64,000 nt of DNA from CAYUIG01 sp964444685 (lineage in GTDB: Bacteria; Gemmatimonadota; Gemmatimonadetes; Longimicrobiales; RSA9): contig CAYUIG010000009.1 in the NCBI GenBank assembly GCA_964444685.1, positions 1-64,000 on the forward strand, written 5' to 3'. Position 1 is the first letter of the stretch; every line of letters begins with the position of its first letter. The notes beneath the pieces were generated by a model. The model did no database searches and was not told where the DNA came from. It was given only the letters and a program-made list of their open reading frames with translations. Below are positions 50,967-61,500 of this stretch, in pieces. The position numbers and the translations under genes are program-made.

Positions 50967-52241
50967 TTACTTCTTCACGAGCTCGACGCGGCGGTTACCC
51001 TGACGTCCCTCCGGCGTGTCATTGGACGCCACCGGCCTCGACTCGCCGAAGCCGGCGGCTTCGAGACGTCCGGCGTCGATGCCGTAGTGCTCGATCAGGA
51101 ACGCACGCACGGCTGCCGCACGCATTTCGGAGAGCTGCTGGTTGTGTGCGTCGTCTCCTGTGTTGTCCGTGTGACCCTCGATCGTGATGCGCAGGTCGGC
51201 ATGCTGCTGGAGCATGATGCCGATCTCCTCGAGCGTCGGCGTCGACTCCGGCCGGATCCGGTCACTGTCCACATCGAAGAGAATGCCCTGCGTCGCGACC
51301 CGGCCTGACTCCGCGAGGCGGTCGTAGAGGTCTGCGCCGCCCGCCGCAAGACGGATCGGTCCGAGGAACATGGGATCGCGCTCGGTCGCGTTCGCGAAGA
51401 TGAACCACACGCTCCTCGTGCGCCCGAGCTCGACCTGCGGGATGTTGGCGACGCGCTGCTCGCCGACGAACACCTTCACGTGCTCGCCGTCCGCCATCAA
51501 TCGAATCATCGCTTCGCCGCCTGTGATGCGACCCTGCAGCGCGACAACAGAGGTGGGCGCGTCGCCCTGGAAGTCGAAGATTCCCATCTCCCGCTCGGCG
51601 ACAAGGAGGTGTGGTGCGGGATAGGCACGGTTCAGCGGCCCCCGGATCGGCCGATTCCATTCGGAGAACACCACACGGATCCGCAGATTGGGATGCTGCC
51701 ACGCAACCGGGAACTCGAGTGTGAAGCGCTCGGGCAGCGTCTCGCCAAGCTCGATCGCGAACGACGACGGCGATGTCGCCCGCAGCCACGGCTCCTCGAG
51801 TGTCTCGACGATCTCCATGCTGCCATTCACGAACTTCAGCCGGCGCGGGAAATCGCCCACCCGGTCGTTCGTGTAGTCTTCCGCGAACAGGATGCGATCG
51901 CCCGGTACGAAGTCGTAGTTCGCCCATGCGCCGTCCCCGGGACGCGCCACCGCCGCCTGCGCATCCTGCGTGCTCGTGACCGGGCGGCCCTCCGCATCGG
52001 TGATGATGCTGCCATCGCGGTCGGTGATGACCACATCCTTCCCATCCTTCTTCGCCTTCTCCACACACGCGGGATCATCCAGGGCGCACTTCACCGCATT
52101 GGCGACCGTGCGGTCGACGGCGCGCATGACCTCACGCTCGGCCGCGCGCTCCGCCGTGCGGCGGACACGGTCGAGGATCTGCGCATCCACCGTGGAGGCG
52201 GCCAGCACGGTGGTGAGAGCGGCGAGCGCGCATGCACGCAT
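50967..52241 (-). CDS. OmpA-family outer membrane protein
   Basis: 424 residues. Signal peptide (MRACALAALTTVLAASTVDA), a helical N-terminal stretch with one CxxxxxxC ('CALDDPACVEKAKK'), a beta-sandwich-like middle (about 130-300), then an OmpA C-terminal peptidoglycan-binding domain: 'GILFDVDSDRIRPESTPTLE', 'ITIEGHTDNTGDDAHNQQLS' and 'RAAAVRAFLIEHYGID'. It should tether the outer membrane to peptidoglycan. ATG 52241 has GAGGAGG upstream. Divergent from the sigma-kinase operon with a 151-nt gap. Confidence 0.9.
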   Translation of the reverse strand: MRACALAALTTVLAASTVDAQILDRVRRTAERAAEREVMRAVDRTVANAVKCALDDPACVEKAKKDGKDVVITDRDGSIITDAEGRPVTSTQDAQAAVARPGDGAWANYDFVPGDRILFAEDYTNDRVGDFPRRLKFVNGSMEIVETLEEPWLRATSPSSFAIELGETLPERFTLEFPVAWQHPNLRIRVVFSEWNRPIRGPLNRAYPAPHLLVAEREMGIFDFQGDAPTSVVALQGRITGGEAMIRLMADGEHVKVFVGEQRVANIPQVELGRTRSVWFIFANATERDPMFLGPIRLAAGGADLYDRLAESGRVATQGILFDVDSDRIRPESTPTLEEIGIMLQQHADLRITIEGHTDNTGDDAHNQQLSEMRAAAVRAFLIEHYGIDAGRLEAAGFGESRPVASNDTPEGRQGNRRVELVKK

Positions 52242-52392
52242 GGGGGAACCTCCTCGGGGCATGATGAACGGCTCGTGCGGGGTTGCCGCAGGGAAAGACG
52301 CAGAATGTCCACACGATCCGCCATCCGGCCTTGCGCCGCGGGTCGCATCGGGCCCAGCATGTGGGCACCTCACCCCCATACACAGACGGCCG

Positions 52393-52980
52393 ATGCGCCC
52401 ATCACGCGACGAGATCACCCGCCTGCTCCGGGCCTGGAGCCAAGGTGATGCGGCGGCGGAAGAACGTCTGTTTCCGCTCGTCTACGAGGATCTTCGTCGC
52501 ATCGCGCGGCGGCAGCGACGCATCGCCGATTCACGCCAGACGCTGAGCACTACGGGCCTCGTACACGAGGCATATCTGCGACTGCTGGGCCGGGAAGAAA
52601 CGGACTGGCGGGACCGGGCGCAGTTCTTCGCGCTCGCAGCGCGGGCGATGCGCACGGTACTCGTAGATGAAGCGCGCAAGCGACTCGCGGCAAAGCGGGG
52701 CGGGGGCCGCGTACGGGTGCCGCTCGCGGATGACGACGTGGCCGTGGATGCGCACATGGATGAAGTGCTGGCGGTCCACGAGTCGCTGGAGCGACTCGGA
52801 GCGACCGAACCGCGGCTCGCGCAGGTGGTGGAGTGTCGTTTCTTCGGCGGGCTGGCGGTGGAGGAAACCGCGGCAGCTCTGAACCTGTCGATCCGGACGG
52901 TGGAGCGGGACTGGCAGCGGGCGAAGCGGCTCCTGTACCAGTCGCTGAACGGGGTCGGCGCGGCGGAGAGCGGGGAGTGA
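52393..52980 (+). CDS. ECF sigma factor of the kinase-associated type
   Basis: 195 residues with region 2 ('LVHEAYLRLLG', 'FFALAARAMRTVLVDEARKR') and region 4 ('FFGGLAVEETAAALNLSIRT'). The wording 'TGLVHEAYLRL' and 'RAMRTVLVDEARKR' is typical of the ECF subgroup encoded next to Ser/Thr kinases (the TIGR02999-like type), as here: the kinase ATG overlaps its stop by one base (TGATG, 52978-52982). No anti-sigma gene is present, so phosphorylation by the kinase is the likely switch (inference). Confidence 0.92.
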   Translation: MRPSRDEITRLLRAWSQGDAAAEERLFPLVYEDLRRIARRQRRIADSRQTLSTTGLVHEAYLRLLGREETDWRDRAQFFALAARAMRTVLVDEARKRLAAKRGGGRVRVPLADDDVAVDAHMDEVLAVHESLERLGATEPRLAQVVECRFFGGLAVEETAAALNLSIRTVERDWQRAKRLLYQSLNGVGAAESGE

Positions 52981-55337
52981 TGAGCGAGGACGACCTCGTC
53001 CAATCCGCGGCCGACGCGTTCTTCGACAGGCTCGAGCAGGAGGCGCTGCCCGCGCTCGCGCGCTCCGCGCTGGGTGACGGAGAGGATCCGCTCGCCGAAG
53101 GAACGAGGCTCGGCGCCTGGTCGATTCTCGGCGAACTGAGCCGGGGCGGCATGGGCACCGTGTACCTCGCCGAGCGGAGCGACGGCGAGTTCGAGCAGAG
53201 GGCCGCGCTCAAGGTGCTGCATCGCGGGCTGGACACGGACGAGATCGTCGAGCGGTTCCGACGCGAGCGTCAGATCCTTGCGTCACTCACGCATCGCAGT
53301 ATCGCGCGCCTGCTCGACGGCGGTGCCACTGCGGACGGCCGCCCGTATCTCGTCATGGAGCTGGTCGAGGGGCGCCCTATCGACGAGCACTGCGATGCGC
53401 AGACCCTCGACCTGCACGCGCGACTCCAGCTCTTCCTCGAGGTGGCCGATGCCGTCGAGCACGCGCACTCCCGCCTCGTCGTGCATCGCGACCTGAAGCC
53501 TTCGAACATTCTCGTGACCGCCGATGGCGCGGTGAAGCTCCTCGACTTCGGCATTGCTGCGCTGCTGAGCGGGGACGGAGACCTGCAGTTGACGGAAGCA
53601 GGCGTTCGTCCGTTGACGCCCGCGTTCGCGGCGCCGGAGCAGCTGCGTGGCGAATCGGTCACAACGGCGACGGACGTCTATCAGCTCGGTCTGCTCCTCT
53701 ATCAACTGCTCGCGGGCGTCGTTCCGCCGACCGACCAGCGCGCCGCGCGCGACACGCTGCCCGCGCCACCGAGTGACGCGCTCGCATCGGCGCCCGGCAT
53801 CGCGCCCGAGTCTCGCGCGGTCATGCGACGACTGCGACGGCAGCTGCGCGGCGACCTCGACGCTGTCGTGCTGCACGCGCTCCGGCCGGAGCCGGAGCAG
53901 CGCTACGCATCGGTCACGGCATTCGCGCAGGACGTGCGTCGCTGGCTCGTGGCGCGGCCGGTTGCGGCGCGCCGCGGCTCGCGCAGCTACCGCGCGCGCA
54001 AGTTCGTCGCACGGAATCGCGTACCGCTCGTGGTGACGGTCGTGTTCGCACTGTTCTTTGCGGGCTATGTGGTCACGCTCGCGCGGGAACGCAACCGCGC
54101 ACGCATCGAGGCCGCGAAAGCGCATCAGGTGACGCAACTGCTGACCGGCATGTTTGCGAGCGCGAATCCGAACCAGGCGCGCGGCGAAGCCGTCACGGTG
54201 CGGGAAGCACTCGACATGGGTGTGGAGCGGATCGCCGCGGATCTGACGGGTCAACCCGAGGTGCAGGCGGAACTGCTGAGCGCAGTCGGACGCGTGTACG
54301 ACAGCCTCGGTCTGTACCGGCAGGCAGCGGACGCGCTCGGCCATGCGGTCGAACTGCGCAGGGGCGGGCCTGTCAATGCCGCTCTGATCGACGATCTCCG
54401 TACCTTCGGCCGCCTCCAGCTCCGATGGGATGCGGAGGCCGGCCTGGCCCTGCTGCGTGAAGCACTCGAGAAGGCGGAGGCGACTCTGCCCGACGACGAT
54501 CCGCTGCTCGCCTCCGTGCTCGTCGACCTCGGCACGAACGCACCGGGAGGTGAGGTGCTGCTGGATCGCGCGCTCGCCCTGCTCCGGCGGAGCCCGCACG
54601 ACGTGCGGGAGATTCTGGCCCAGGCGCTCACGTCACGGGCGTACGCATTGCCATCCCGCGGCAGGGTGGAAGAGGCAGCCGCATACCATCGTGAGGCGCT
54701 GGCCATCCGGCGTGAGCTGTACACCGATGAGCACATATCCGTAGCGACGAGCATGGCGGACCTCGGGCTCGTGCTCGAGCGCGTCGACCCGGTTGCCTTC
54801 GATACCCTGCACGAACGCGCGATCGCGCTCATGGACCGGCTCGTCGGGAGGTACCACGGCCTCACTCTGACGATTCTCAACAATTACGCGGGCGGGTTCC
54901 GCGACCGGGGCGAGTTCGCACGCGCCGAGCCCGTATACCGGGAAGTGCTCGCGCGGCGGCGCGAGGCTTACCCGAATGAGGATTTTCAGCTGATGTATCC
55001 GATGCATGGCCTCGGTTGGGTGCTGGCCGAGCAGGGGAAGACGGAAGAAGCGGAGCCGTTGCTCCGCGAGGTTCTGGCGACCGTGACGGCGCGGCTGGGA
55101 TCGGACCATCGAGTCACCAGCCTCGCACGATCGACACTCGGCCGGTGCCTCACGATCGCCGGTCGTTATGCCGAGGCGGAGCCGCTGCTCCAGGAGGCTT
55201 ACGACTTCTACGCGCGCAACGGCGATCCCGAGCCGGACACGAACCAGACGCTCGAGCGCATCATCGCTCTGTACGAGGCCTGGGGGCGCCCGGAGCAGGC
55301 CGCGTCGTTCCGGTCGAAGCTGGCCGCGCTTCAGTGA
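52980..55337 (+). CDS. membrane Ser/Thr protein kinase with TPR sensor domain
   Basis: 785 residues. Hanks-type kinase domain (about 45-325) with 'GELSRGGMGTVYLAERSDGE' (P-loop), the catalytic lysine in 'AALKVL', 'VHRDLKPSNILV', 'KLLDFGIA' and 'FAAPEQLRG'. One transmembrane helix at about 347-367 ('VPLVVTVVFALFFAGYVVTL') is followed by an extracytoplasmic region of tetratricopeptide repeats (about 400-780), which may bind a partner. Encoded directly after its probable target sigma factor and coupled to the YcaQ-like gene by GTGA (55334-55337). Confidence 0.94.
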   Translation: MSEDDLVQSAADAFFDRLEQEALPALARSALGDGEDPLAEGTRLGAWSILGELSRGGMGTVYLAERSDGEFEQRAALKVLHRGLDTDEIVERFRRERQILASLTHRSIARLLDGGATADGRPYLVMELVEGRPIDEHCDAQTLDLHARLQLFLEVADAVEHAHSRLVVHRDLKPSNILVTADGAVKLLDFGIAALLSGDGDLQLTEAGVRPLTPAFAAPEQLRGESVTTATDVYQLGLLLYQLLAGVVPPTDQRAARDTLPAPPSDALASAPGIAPESRAVMRRLRRQLRGDLDAVVLHALRPEPEQRYASVTAFAQDVRRWLVARPVAARRGSRSYRARKFVARNRVPLVVTVVFALFFAGYVVTLARERNRARIEAAKAHQVTQLLTGMFASANPNQARGEAVTVREALDMGVERIAADLTGQPEVQAELLSAVGRVYDSLGLYRQAADALGHAVELRRGGPVNAALIDDLRTFGRLQLRWDAEAGLALLREALEKAEATLPDDDPLLASVLVDLGTNAPGGEVLLDRALALLRRSPHDVREILAQALTSRAYALPSRGRVEEAAAYHREALAIRRELYTDEHISVATSMADLGLVLERVDPVAFDTLHERAIALMDRLVGRYHGLTLTILNNYAGGFRDRGEFARAEPVYREVLARRREAYPNEDFQLMYPMHGLGWVLAEQGKTEEAEPLLREVLATVTARLGSDHRVTSLARSTLGRCLTIAGRYAEAEPLLQEAYDFYARNGDPEPDTNQTLERIIALYEAWGRPEQAASFRSKLAALQ

Positions 55338-56551
55338 CGTTCGTGTTGAGCCGCGATGCCGCGCGCATCGCGATGGTAGTGGCGCAGGGCCTCGACCGCC
55401 GGCCGCGCCGGAAGGCACGGCCCGACGATTCGCTCGAGACCATCCGCCGCATGGGCGCGCTGCAGATCGACAGCATCCACGTCGTCGCGCGCAGCCCATA
55501 CCTCGTCCTCTGGAGCCGGCTCGGCGCATACGCGCCCGAATGGCTCGACAAGCACCTCGCCAACGGGCGCATCTTCGAGTACTGGGCGCACGAAGCCTGT
55601 TTCCTTCCGATCGAGGACTATGCGCTTCACCGGCACCGCATGGAGGCGCCAGAGCAACTCGGTTGGAAGTACCGCGCGGAGTGGGTGGCGGAGAATGCGT
55701 CGCTGATGGAGGCGGTGCTCGAAGACATCCGCACGCGCGGTCCGCTCAGGGCGGCGGACTTCGAGACCCCCGCGCGGCGCGGGCCGTGGTGGGGCTGGAA
55801 GCCGGCGAAGCGCGCGCTCGAGATGCTGTTCTCGGAAGGCCGGCTGATGATCGCACGCCGCGAACGTTTCCAGCGCGTGTACGACCTGCGCGAGCGTGTG
55901 CATCCGAACTGGAATCATGCGACGCCTCCCGGCCGCGACGCGGCGCTCCGCGCGCTCGCGGCGAAGGCGGTGCGCGCGCTGGGCGTCGCACGCACGGGGT
56001 GGGTGGCCGACTACTTTCGCACACCGAAGAAGCCGACGGTAGCGGCCGTGCACGCGCTCGCGAAGGCGGGCACGCTCCGGCCTGTCGAAGTGGACGCGTG
56101 GGGCGAAGCGTGGATCCATGAAGACAACGTGGCACTGGCGGAGCGCGCCGCGAGCGGTGAACTGAAGCCGTCGCTTACGACGCTGCTGTCACCGTTCGAT
56201 CCGCTGGTGTGGGACCGTGCGCGCGCGTTGCAGGTGTTCGACTTCGACTACCGGATCGAGTGCTACACGCCGGCGCCGAAGCGGAAGTACGGCTACTTCG
56301 TGCTGCCGATCCTGCGGCGCGGCAAGCTGGTGGGCCGGCTCGATGCGAAGGCGCACCGGCGGCGCGGCGACCTCGAGGTGCTGTCGCTGCACCTCGAGGC
56401 CGCGACGCGGCCGAGCTCGGCACTCGCGAATGACCTCGCGAGGGTATTGCGCGACTTCGCAGCCTGGCAGGAACTCTACGAGGTTCGGATCCGGAAAGTC
56501 GTGCCGGGCTCGTTCCGTCGGGAGCTGCTGTCGGCGCTCAGTGCCAGGTGA
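55334..56551 (+). CDS. YcaQ/AlkZ-family winged-helix DNA glycosylase
   Basis: 405 residues of the family that unhooks DNA interstrand crosslinks. The QxD catalytic motif lies in 'RMGALQIDSIHVVARSPYLV' (about residue 43), then 'FEYWAHEACFLPIEDY', winged-helix repeats, and the signature C-terminal block 'LLSPFDPLVWDRARALQVFD' plus 'YTPAPKRKYGYFVLP'. GTG 55334 overlaps the kinase stop; no separate SD, so translation is probably coupled. A DNA-repair enzyme at the end of a sigma-kinase operon is unexpected. It overlaps the convergent OMP gene by 14 nt. Confidence 0.9.
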   Translation: MTFVLSRDAARIAMVVAQGLDRRPRRKARPDDSLETIRRMGALQIDSIHVVARSPYLVLWSRLGAYAPEWLDKHLANGRIFEYWAHEACFLPIEDYALHRHRMEAPEQLGWKYRAEWVAENASLMEAVLEDIRTRGPLRAADFETPARRGPWWGWKPAKRALEMLFSEGRLMIARRERFQRVYDLRERVHPNWNHATPPGRDAALRALAAKAVRALGVARTGWVADYFRTPKKPTVAAVHALAKAGTLRPVEVDAWGEAWIHEDNVALAERAASGELKPSLTTLLSPFDPLVWDRARALQVFDFDYRIECYTPAPKRKYGYFVLPILRRGKLVGRLDAKAHRRRGDLEVLSLHLEAATRPSSALANDLARVLRDFAAWQELYEVRIRKVVPGSFRRELLSALSAR

Positions 56552-57140
56552 GGCCGAGCCCGAACTGGAACACGTTCGGGTTCAGCTCGCCGGGGATGCC
56601 GACGGTCACGTCTCCCGACGATACCTCCACTTCACTGCTGAATCCGTGCGTGTACGATACGTACGGGGTCAGTGAGAAGCTGCGCGCCACGCGAATGTCG
56701 TAGCCGATGCCCAGGAGCACGGCCATGCCGCTCGTCGTGAACTCGGCCGAGTCGCCCTCATCATCCGTAGCCTCGAGTGCGTACGCGTTGAAGCCGAGCC
56801 CGCCCTGGAGATAGAAGTTGCCGGCCGATGGATAGAAGAGCGCCGTTCCGAGGATCGACCCGATGACGGCCTCCCACTCGAAATTCAGCTCCTCGCCGCT
56901 CTTCGCCCAACCATTGATCTCGCCGCCGACGATCCACTTGTCGGACGCGGTACCGCCGAGCCGCAGGTAGCCGGCGCCGCTGTTGTGCCGGTCGTCGCCA
57001 CAGTTCTCGCATTCGAAGCCGGCCGATCCGGCACCGAAGCCGAAGCTGATCCAGAAGCCGTCACGGTGCGGGGCATTCTGCGCGGCCACCGGCGCGGCGC
57101 AGGCGAGGAGCAGGAAAGTCACGGACAGACGACGGAGCAT
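56538..57140 (-). CDS. small outer-membrane beta-barrel protein
   Basis: 200 residues. Signal peptide (MLRRLSVTFLLLACAAPVAA), a short N-terminal loop with CENC ('GFECENCGDDRHN'), then alternating amphipathic strands ending 'NVFQFGLGLTWH', with a C-terminal pattern typical of 8-stranded OmpA/OmpX-like barrels. Function unknown. ATG 57140 follows GGGAGAA. It overlaps the 3' end of the YcaQ-family gene by 14 nt in convergent orientation. Confidence 0.8.
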   Translation of the reverse strand: MLRRLSVTFLLLACAAPVAAQNAPHRDGFWISFGFGAGSAGFECENCGDDRHNSGAGYLRLGGTASDKWIVGGEINGWAKSGEELNFEWEAVIGSILGTALFYPSAGNFYLQGGLGFNAYALEATDDEGDSAEFTTSGMAVLLGIGYDIRVARSFSLTPYVSYTHGFSSEVEVSSGDVTVGIPGELNPNVFQFGLGLTWH

Positions 57141-57256
57141 ACGGTTCTCCCAGGGTTGGTGTGTGTACGGCGCGCAACGATACGCAGTACGGGATCGGGG
57201 CGTAAAGGTTCTTCTGCGAGTTGCCGGCGGGCGGCCGTGCCGCGAACATTCGGGCC

Positions 57257-58579
57257 GTGCAGAGACTGAGGGGTTCCACCGCGCTGCTTGCGGCGTACGT
57301 CGTCGTCGTCCTGCTGGCGACCCAGCTGCCGTTCGTCCCCGACCCGGTGCCGGGTTCGCTGGGCGAGCGGCTCGCACGCGCGTGGAACCCGACCGTGTCG
57401 GGACGCGACGCCGTCGATGCGCTCCGCAACCTCGTGCTCTTCGCGGGCTGGGGACTCGTCTGGGTGATGACGCGGCCGGCGCGGGTGCGTCGCACCGGGG
57501 AGGCGCCCACGTACGATGCGCCGGCGGCGGTCGTCGGCGCGCTGCTGACCGGTCTCGCGTTGAGCGTCGCCGTGGAGCTGTTCCAGCTCTTCTCGGCGCA
57601 GCGAACGGCGTCCATCCTCGACGTGGCGACGAACTCGGCGGGCGCCTTCGCGGGTGCGGTCGGACTCGTCGGCCTCGAGCGCTTCGCGCGTGCCCGCCGC
57701 GGTAAGCCTTCGTACGTCGGCATCCCCGCACTCCTGCTGGCTTTGGGATACGGTGCCGCGGTAGTGCTCGAGTCGTTCAGTCCGCTGATGCGGCAGGAGC
57801 GCATTCCGGGGCTGTGGGGCTCCGCAGGCGAACGGCTCGGCGTGGCGCTCGAGCGCTCCGCGCTGGGCGTCTCCGAGCTCGGCTTCCTCGATCTCTTCCT
57901 CTTCGCGCCCGCGGGCATCCTCGCCGTGCTCGCCATGGCCGAACTGGGCGTGAAGCGCAGCGTCGCGGCGATGATCGCGACCGTGCTGGCCCTGCCCGCG
58001 TTCATCCTCGCGGAGGTCGCGCACGGTGCCATGGGCCTGCCCATCCTGTGGGCGCCGCCGCTCGCGCATACGGCGGCCGTCTTCGTCGGAGCCGTGGTGT
58101 GCGCCTGGTCCCTGCCGTCACTGACGAAGGCGTTGCGCGGGCGCTACCGGCCGCTGTTCCTCTACACCTTGTATGCACTGCTGCTGCCGATGTGGAGCTG
58201 GCGTCCGTTCTCGCCCGCGCCGCTCGCGCTCATCCGCGACAAGCTGGGCTCGCTCGGACTCATCCCGCTGGCCGCGTACCGCGAGCGCATGGATGTCTTC
58301 ACGGCCGTGGATGTGATGATCCCGGTGTTCATCCTGGTGCCGGTCGGCGCGCTGCTCGCCGTGTGGCCGCTGCGGCAGCGCGGTGCACTGTCGGGGATCC
58401 TGCCGGGTCTCTGGGCCGCGGCGTTCCTGGAGGCGATGCAGATCCTGTTCGCGGAGCGCTACTTCGACATCACGGACGTGCTGATCCAGGCGGCCGCGCT
58501 GCTCGTGGGCTGGTGGGTCGCGCGTCTGGCAGGATATGCGCCGTACGGCGAGGCGATTCCGCGCGCAGTGCAGCGCTAG
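57257..58579 (+). CDS. double VanZ-like membrane protein
   Basis: 440 residues, about ten transmembrane segments. Two VanZ-like signatures are seen: 'LRNLVLFAGWGL' with 'VELFQLFSAQRTASILDVAT' in the first half, and 'EAMQILFAERYFDITDVLIQ' at the C-terminus, so the protein appears to be a tandem VanZ duplication. VanZ is named for teicoplanin resistance, but most chromosomal homologues have unknown roles. GTG 57257 is the most likely start. Stop TAG shares CTAG (58576-58579) with the convergent BNR protein gene. Confidence 0.82.
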   Translation: MQRLRGSTALLAAYVVVVLLATQLPFVPDPVPGSLGERLARAWNPTVSGRDAVDALRNLVLFAGWGLVWVMTRPARVRRTGEAPTYDAPAAVVGALLTGLALSVAVELFQLFSAQRTASILDVATNSAGAFAGAVGLVGLERFARARRGKPSYVGIPALLLALGYGAAVVLESFSPLMRQERIPGLWGSAGERLGVALERSALGVSELGFLDLFLFAPAGILAVLAMAELGVKRSVAAMIATVLALPAFILAEVAHGAMGLPILWAPPLAHTAAVFVGAVVCAWSLPSLTKALRGRYRPLFLYTLYALLLPMWSWRPFSPAPLALIRDKLGSLGLIPLAAYRERMDVFTAVDVMIPVFILVPVGALLAVWPLRQRGALSGILPGLWAAAFLEAMQILFAERYFDITDVLIQAAALLVGWWVARLAGYAPYGEAIPRAVQR

Positions 58580-61500
58580 CGCAGCACCATCAGCCGTTCG
58601 CGGATCACGCGCCCTTCCACCTCGAAGACGACCAGGTACACGCCCGGTCCGATCGGCTCGCCCTGGTCGTTCGTGAGATCCCACTCGATGAGGCTGCCGG
58701 TCACGCGCCGCGTCAGATCGGCCACGCGCCTGCCGGTCACCGTGTACACGCCGGCGACCGTGGGTGTCGCGGAGAGTGTGAAGGTGACGCCGCCGTCGCG
58801 CACGGGATTCTCGCTGATCGCTACGACCTGATCGGCATCGAGGGTGGTCGTCGCCACGGGCGCTGCGACGAACGGCTGTGCCGGCTGATCGACGTTGTCC
58901 TGCGCGCCGGAGAGCAGCCCGACCGTACGGGTCTCGGATGGGATGAAGGTGGCGCGGAACTGCGCGCCGTGTGGCGCCGCACCACTCATCTCCGCCGCAA
59001 CGATCAGCGTAGCGGACGCACCCGTCTGCACCGCGAAGTCGAAGAGGAGCGAAATGCGTTCGGGTACATCCGGATCGAGCCCGCGCACGATCTGGGTGAG
59101 CCGGGGCTCATCGGCACCGGGCAGGCCGTCGCCGTTGACGTCGTGGACCATCATGACGCGCGCGAGCGGATCATCACCGGTGATGTCAACGCCGATGCGC
59201 GTAACACGTGCGCCTTCGGGTCCGTCCGTATGCACGCCTACACGCAGCAGTCCGATGCGCGTACCCTTCCGTGCCGACGCGCTCGCGGCCACAGGCGATG
59301 CCGGCTCCACGATCACGGTGGCCGGAGCCACGACGCGCAGGCGGGTGGAGTCCGCGAGCGAACCGAGTGCCGCTACGATCACCGTCTCGCCCACCGCGAG
59401 CGCAGTGACGTGGCCGACCGCATCCACCGACGCGACATTCGGCTGCCTGGAAACCCAGGAGATCGGTGCGTTCGGCACGGGCGCGCCGTTCGGGTCCTGC
59501 GCGTGCGCCGTGAGATTGCGACGCTCGCCGCGCACCAGTGTGGTGGTGTCCGCCAGTCCGCCCAGCGACACGATCGTCTGTGTCACCGTGACCCTCACGC
59601 TGTCGGCCTGACCGCCGAGCGCGGCCACGATCATCGTGGCGCCGTTGCCGCGCGCCGTGACCAGGCCGGTCGCGTCCACAGTCGCAACGTCTGCGTTGAG
59701 CGAAGCCCAGCTGAAGTTCGCATCGGGCAGCGGCGCACCGCTGCCATCGAGGGCGACGGCGGTGACACGGCTCGTATCACCGACGGCATTGAACGTGAGT
59801 GCGTCCGGTGAGACCGCGACGGACGAGATCGAGCTGGGCTGGATCGCAAAGATGCCGCGGCCGTGCGTCGCTGCGATGAGCTGGCCGGTGCCGTCGTTGT
59901 ACGCGAGATCGAACACCGCGACGTTCGGGAAGCCGTCGTTGAAGGGCTGCCAGCTCGCACCATCGTCGCGGGATCTGAAGACGCCGAGATCCGTGCCGAC
60001 GTAGATGTCGCCTGCAAACGATGGATGGGCGAAGACGGCGTTGACGGGCACGTCCGGCAGGTTGGCGCTGATATCGGTCCACTGCGCGCCGCCGTTCGTC
60101 GTGCGGAAGACGTGCCCGCTGCCGAAGCCGGACACGGTGGCAATGGCGCGCTGTGCATCGAACGCATCGACGGCGATGTCGGTGACGTAGCGGTCGGGCA
60201 GGCCGCTGTTGCGCAGGGCCCAGTTCCCGCCGCCGTTGGTCGTGACCTGGAGCCGGCCATCGCTCGTGCCCACGTAGACCGTTTGCGGCGACGATGGGGC
60301 GGGCGCGATGGCCGAGATCGCACCGCCGTTCGTGAGGTCCGGGCTGATCGCGCTCCACTGGTCGGCGCGATTCGCCGTGCGGTACAGCCGGTACGTGCCG
60401 AAGTAGAGAACGTTGGGATCGGCCGGATCCATCACGAGGGGCGGAATGAAGAGCGCGCGGTCGTTCACATCGATGCCGACCGTCTTGAGCTGGAAGAATC
60501 CCTGGCCCTGCGTGCGGCGGCGCGGGCCGGAGAAACTCGAACCGCTCTGCCATTGGAACTCCGCATACACGGTCCCGGGCGCGAGCGGGTCGATGGCGGT
60601 GAAGCCGCCGTCCCCGCCGAGCACCTGGAGCCAGTTCGGAATCCCTGTGTACTCGAGCGTGCCGTTGTCCTGCGTGCCGCCCATGATCACATCCGGGTTC
60701 GTCGGATGCAGCGACACACCCGCGTAGAACTGCGTGATCGCGAGGTTCGTGTTCAGCGTCGTCCAGCCGATGCCGCCGCTGTTCGAACGGAAGATGCCGC
60801 CGTCGTTGCCGACGAAGAGGATGTCCGGATTCGTGGGGTGGAACGCGATGGCGTGCTGGTCGACGTGCATGCCGCTCCGGATGTTCGCGAACGTCTGGCC
60901 GCCATCGAACGAACGGTAGAAATCGACGCCGCCGAAGTAGACGAGGTCCGGGTTCGTGGGATGCACCGCGATCACGAGGTCGTACCAGCACTGGAACCCG
61001 CACGACGCGTTCGTTGCCGCCAGCTTCGTCCAGGCGGTGCCGCCATTCGTCGACTTCCAGATGCCGAGGAGCTGGCCGTCCGAGCCGCCGTTGTTGAACC
61101 CATCCTGAACGGCGGCGAACAGGATCTGCGGATTCGATGGCGCCAGCGCGAGCGCGATGCGTCCCACGTCCTGCGTCGGCAGTCCGCCGCCGAGACGCGT
61201 CCACGTCACGCCGCCATCGGTGGATCGGTAGATGCCGTTCTCCACCTGCGTCTGCGGGAACCCGACCGCCGCATAGAGCAGGTTCGCGTTGCCGGGATCC
61301 ATGATCAGATCGGTGACGGCGCCCTGAAGCGTCGCCGTCCACGTGGTGCCGCCGTCCACGCTGCGGAAGAAGCCGAAGCTCGTGGCCGCGAAAAGCCGCA
61401 CCGTTGTCGTGCTCCCGGCGGTCCCGGGATCGAGGAGTATCTTCGAGATGCGCGCGCCGCCGGTGTTCGTGTCGAACACGCTGGCACCCAGGCGTTCCCA

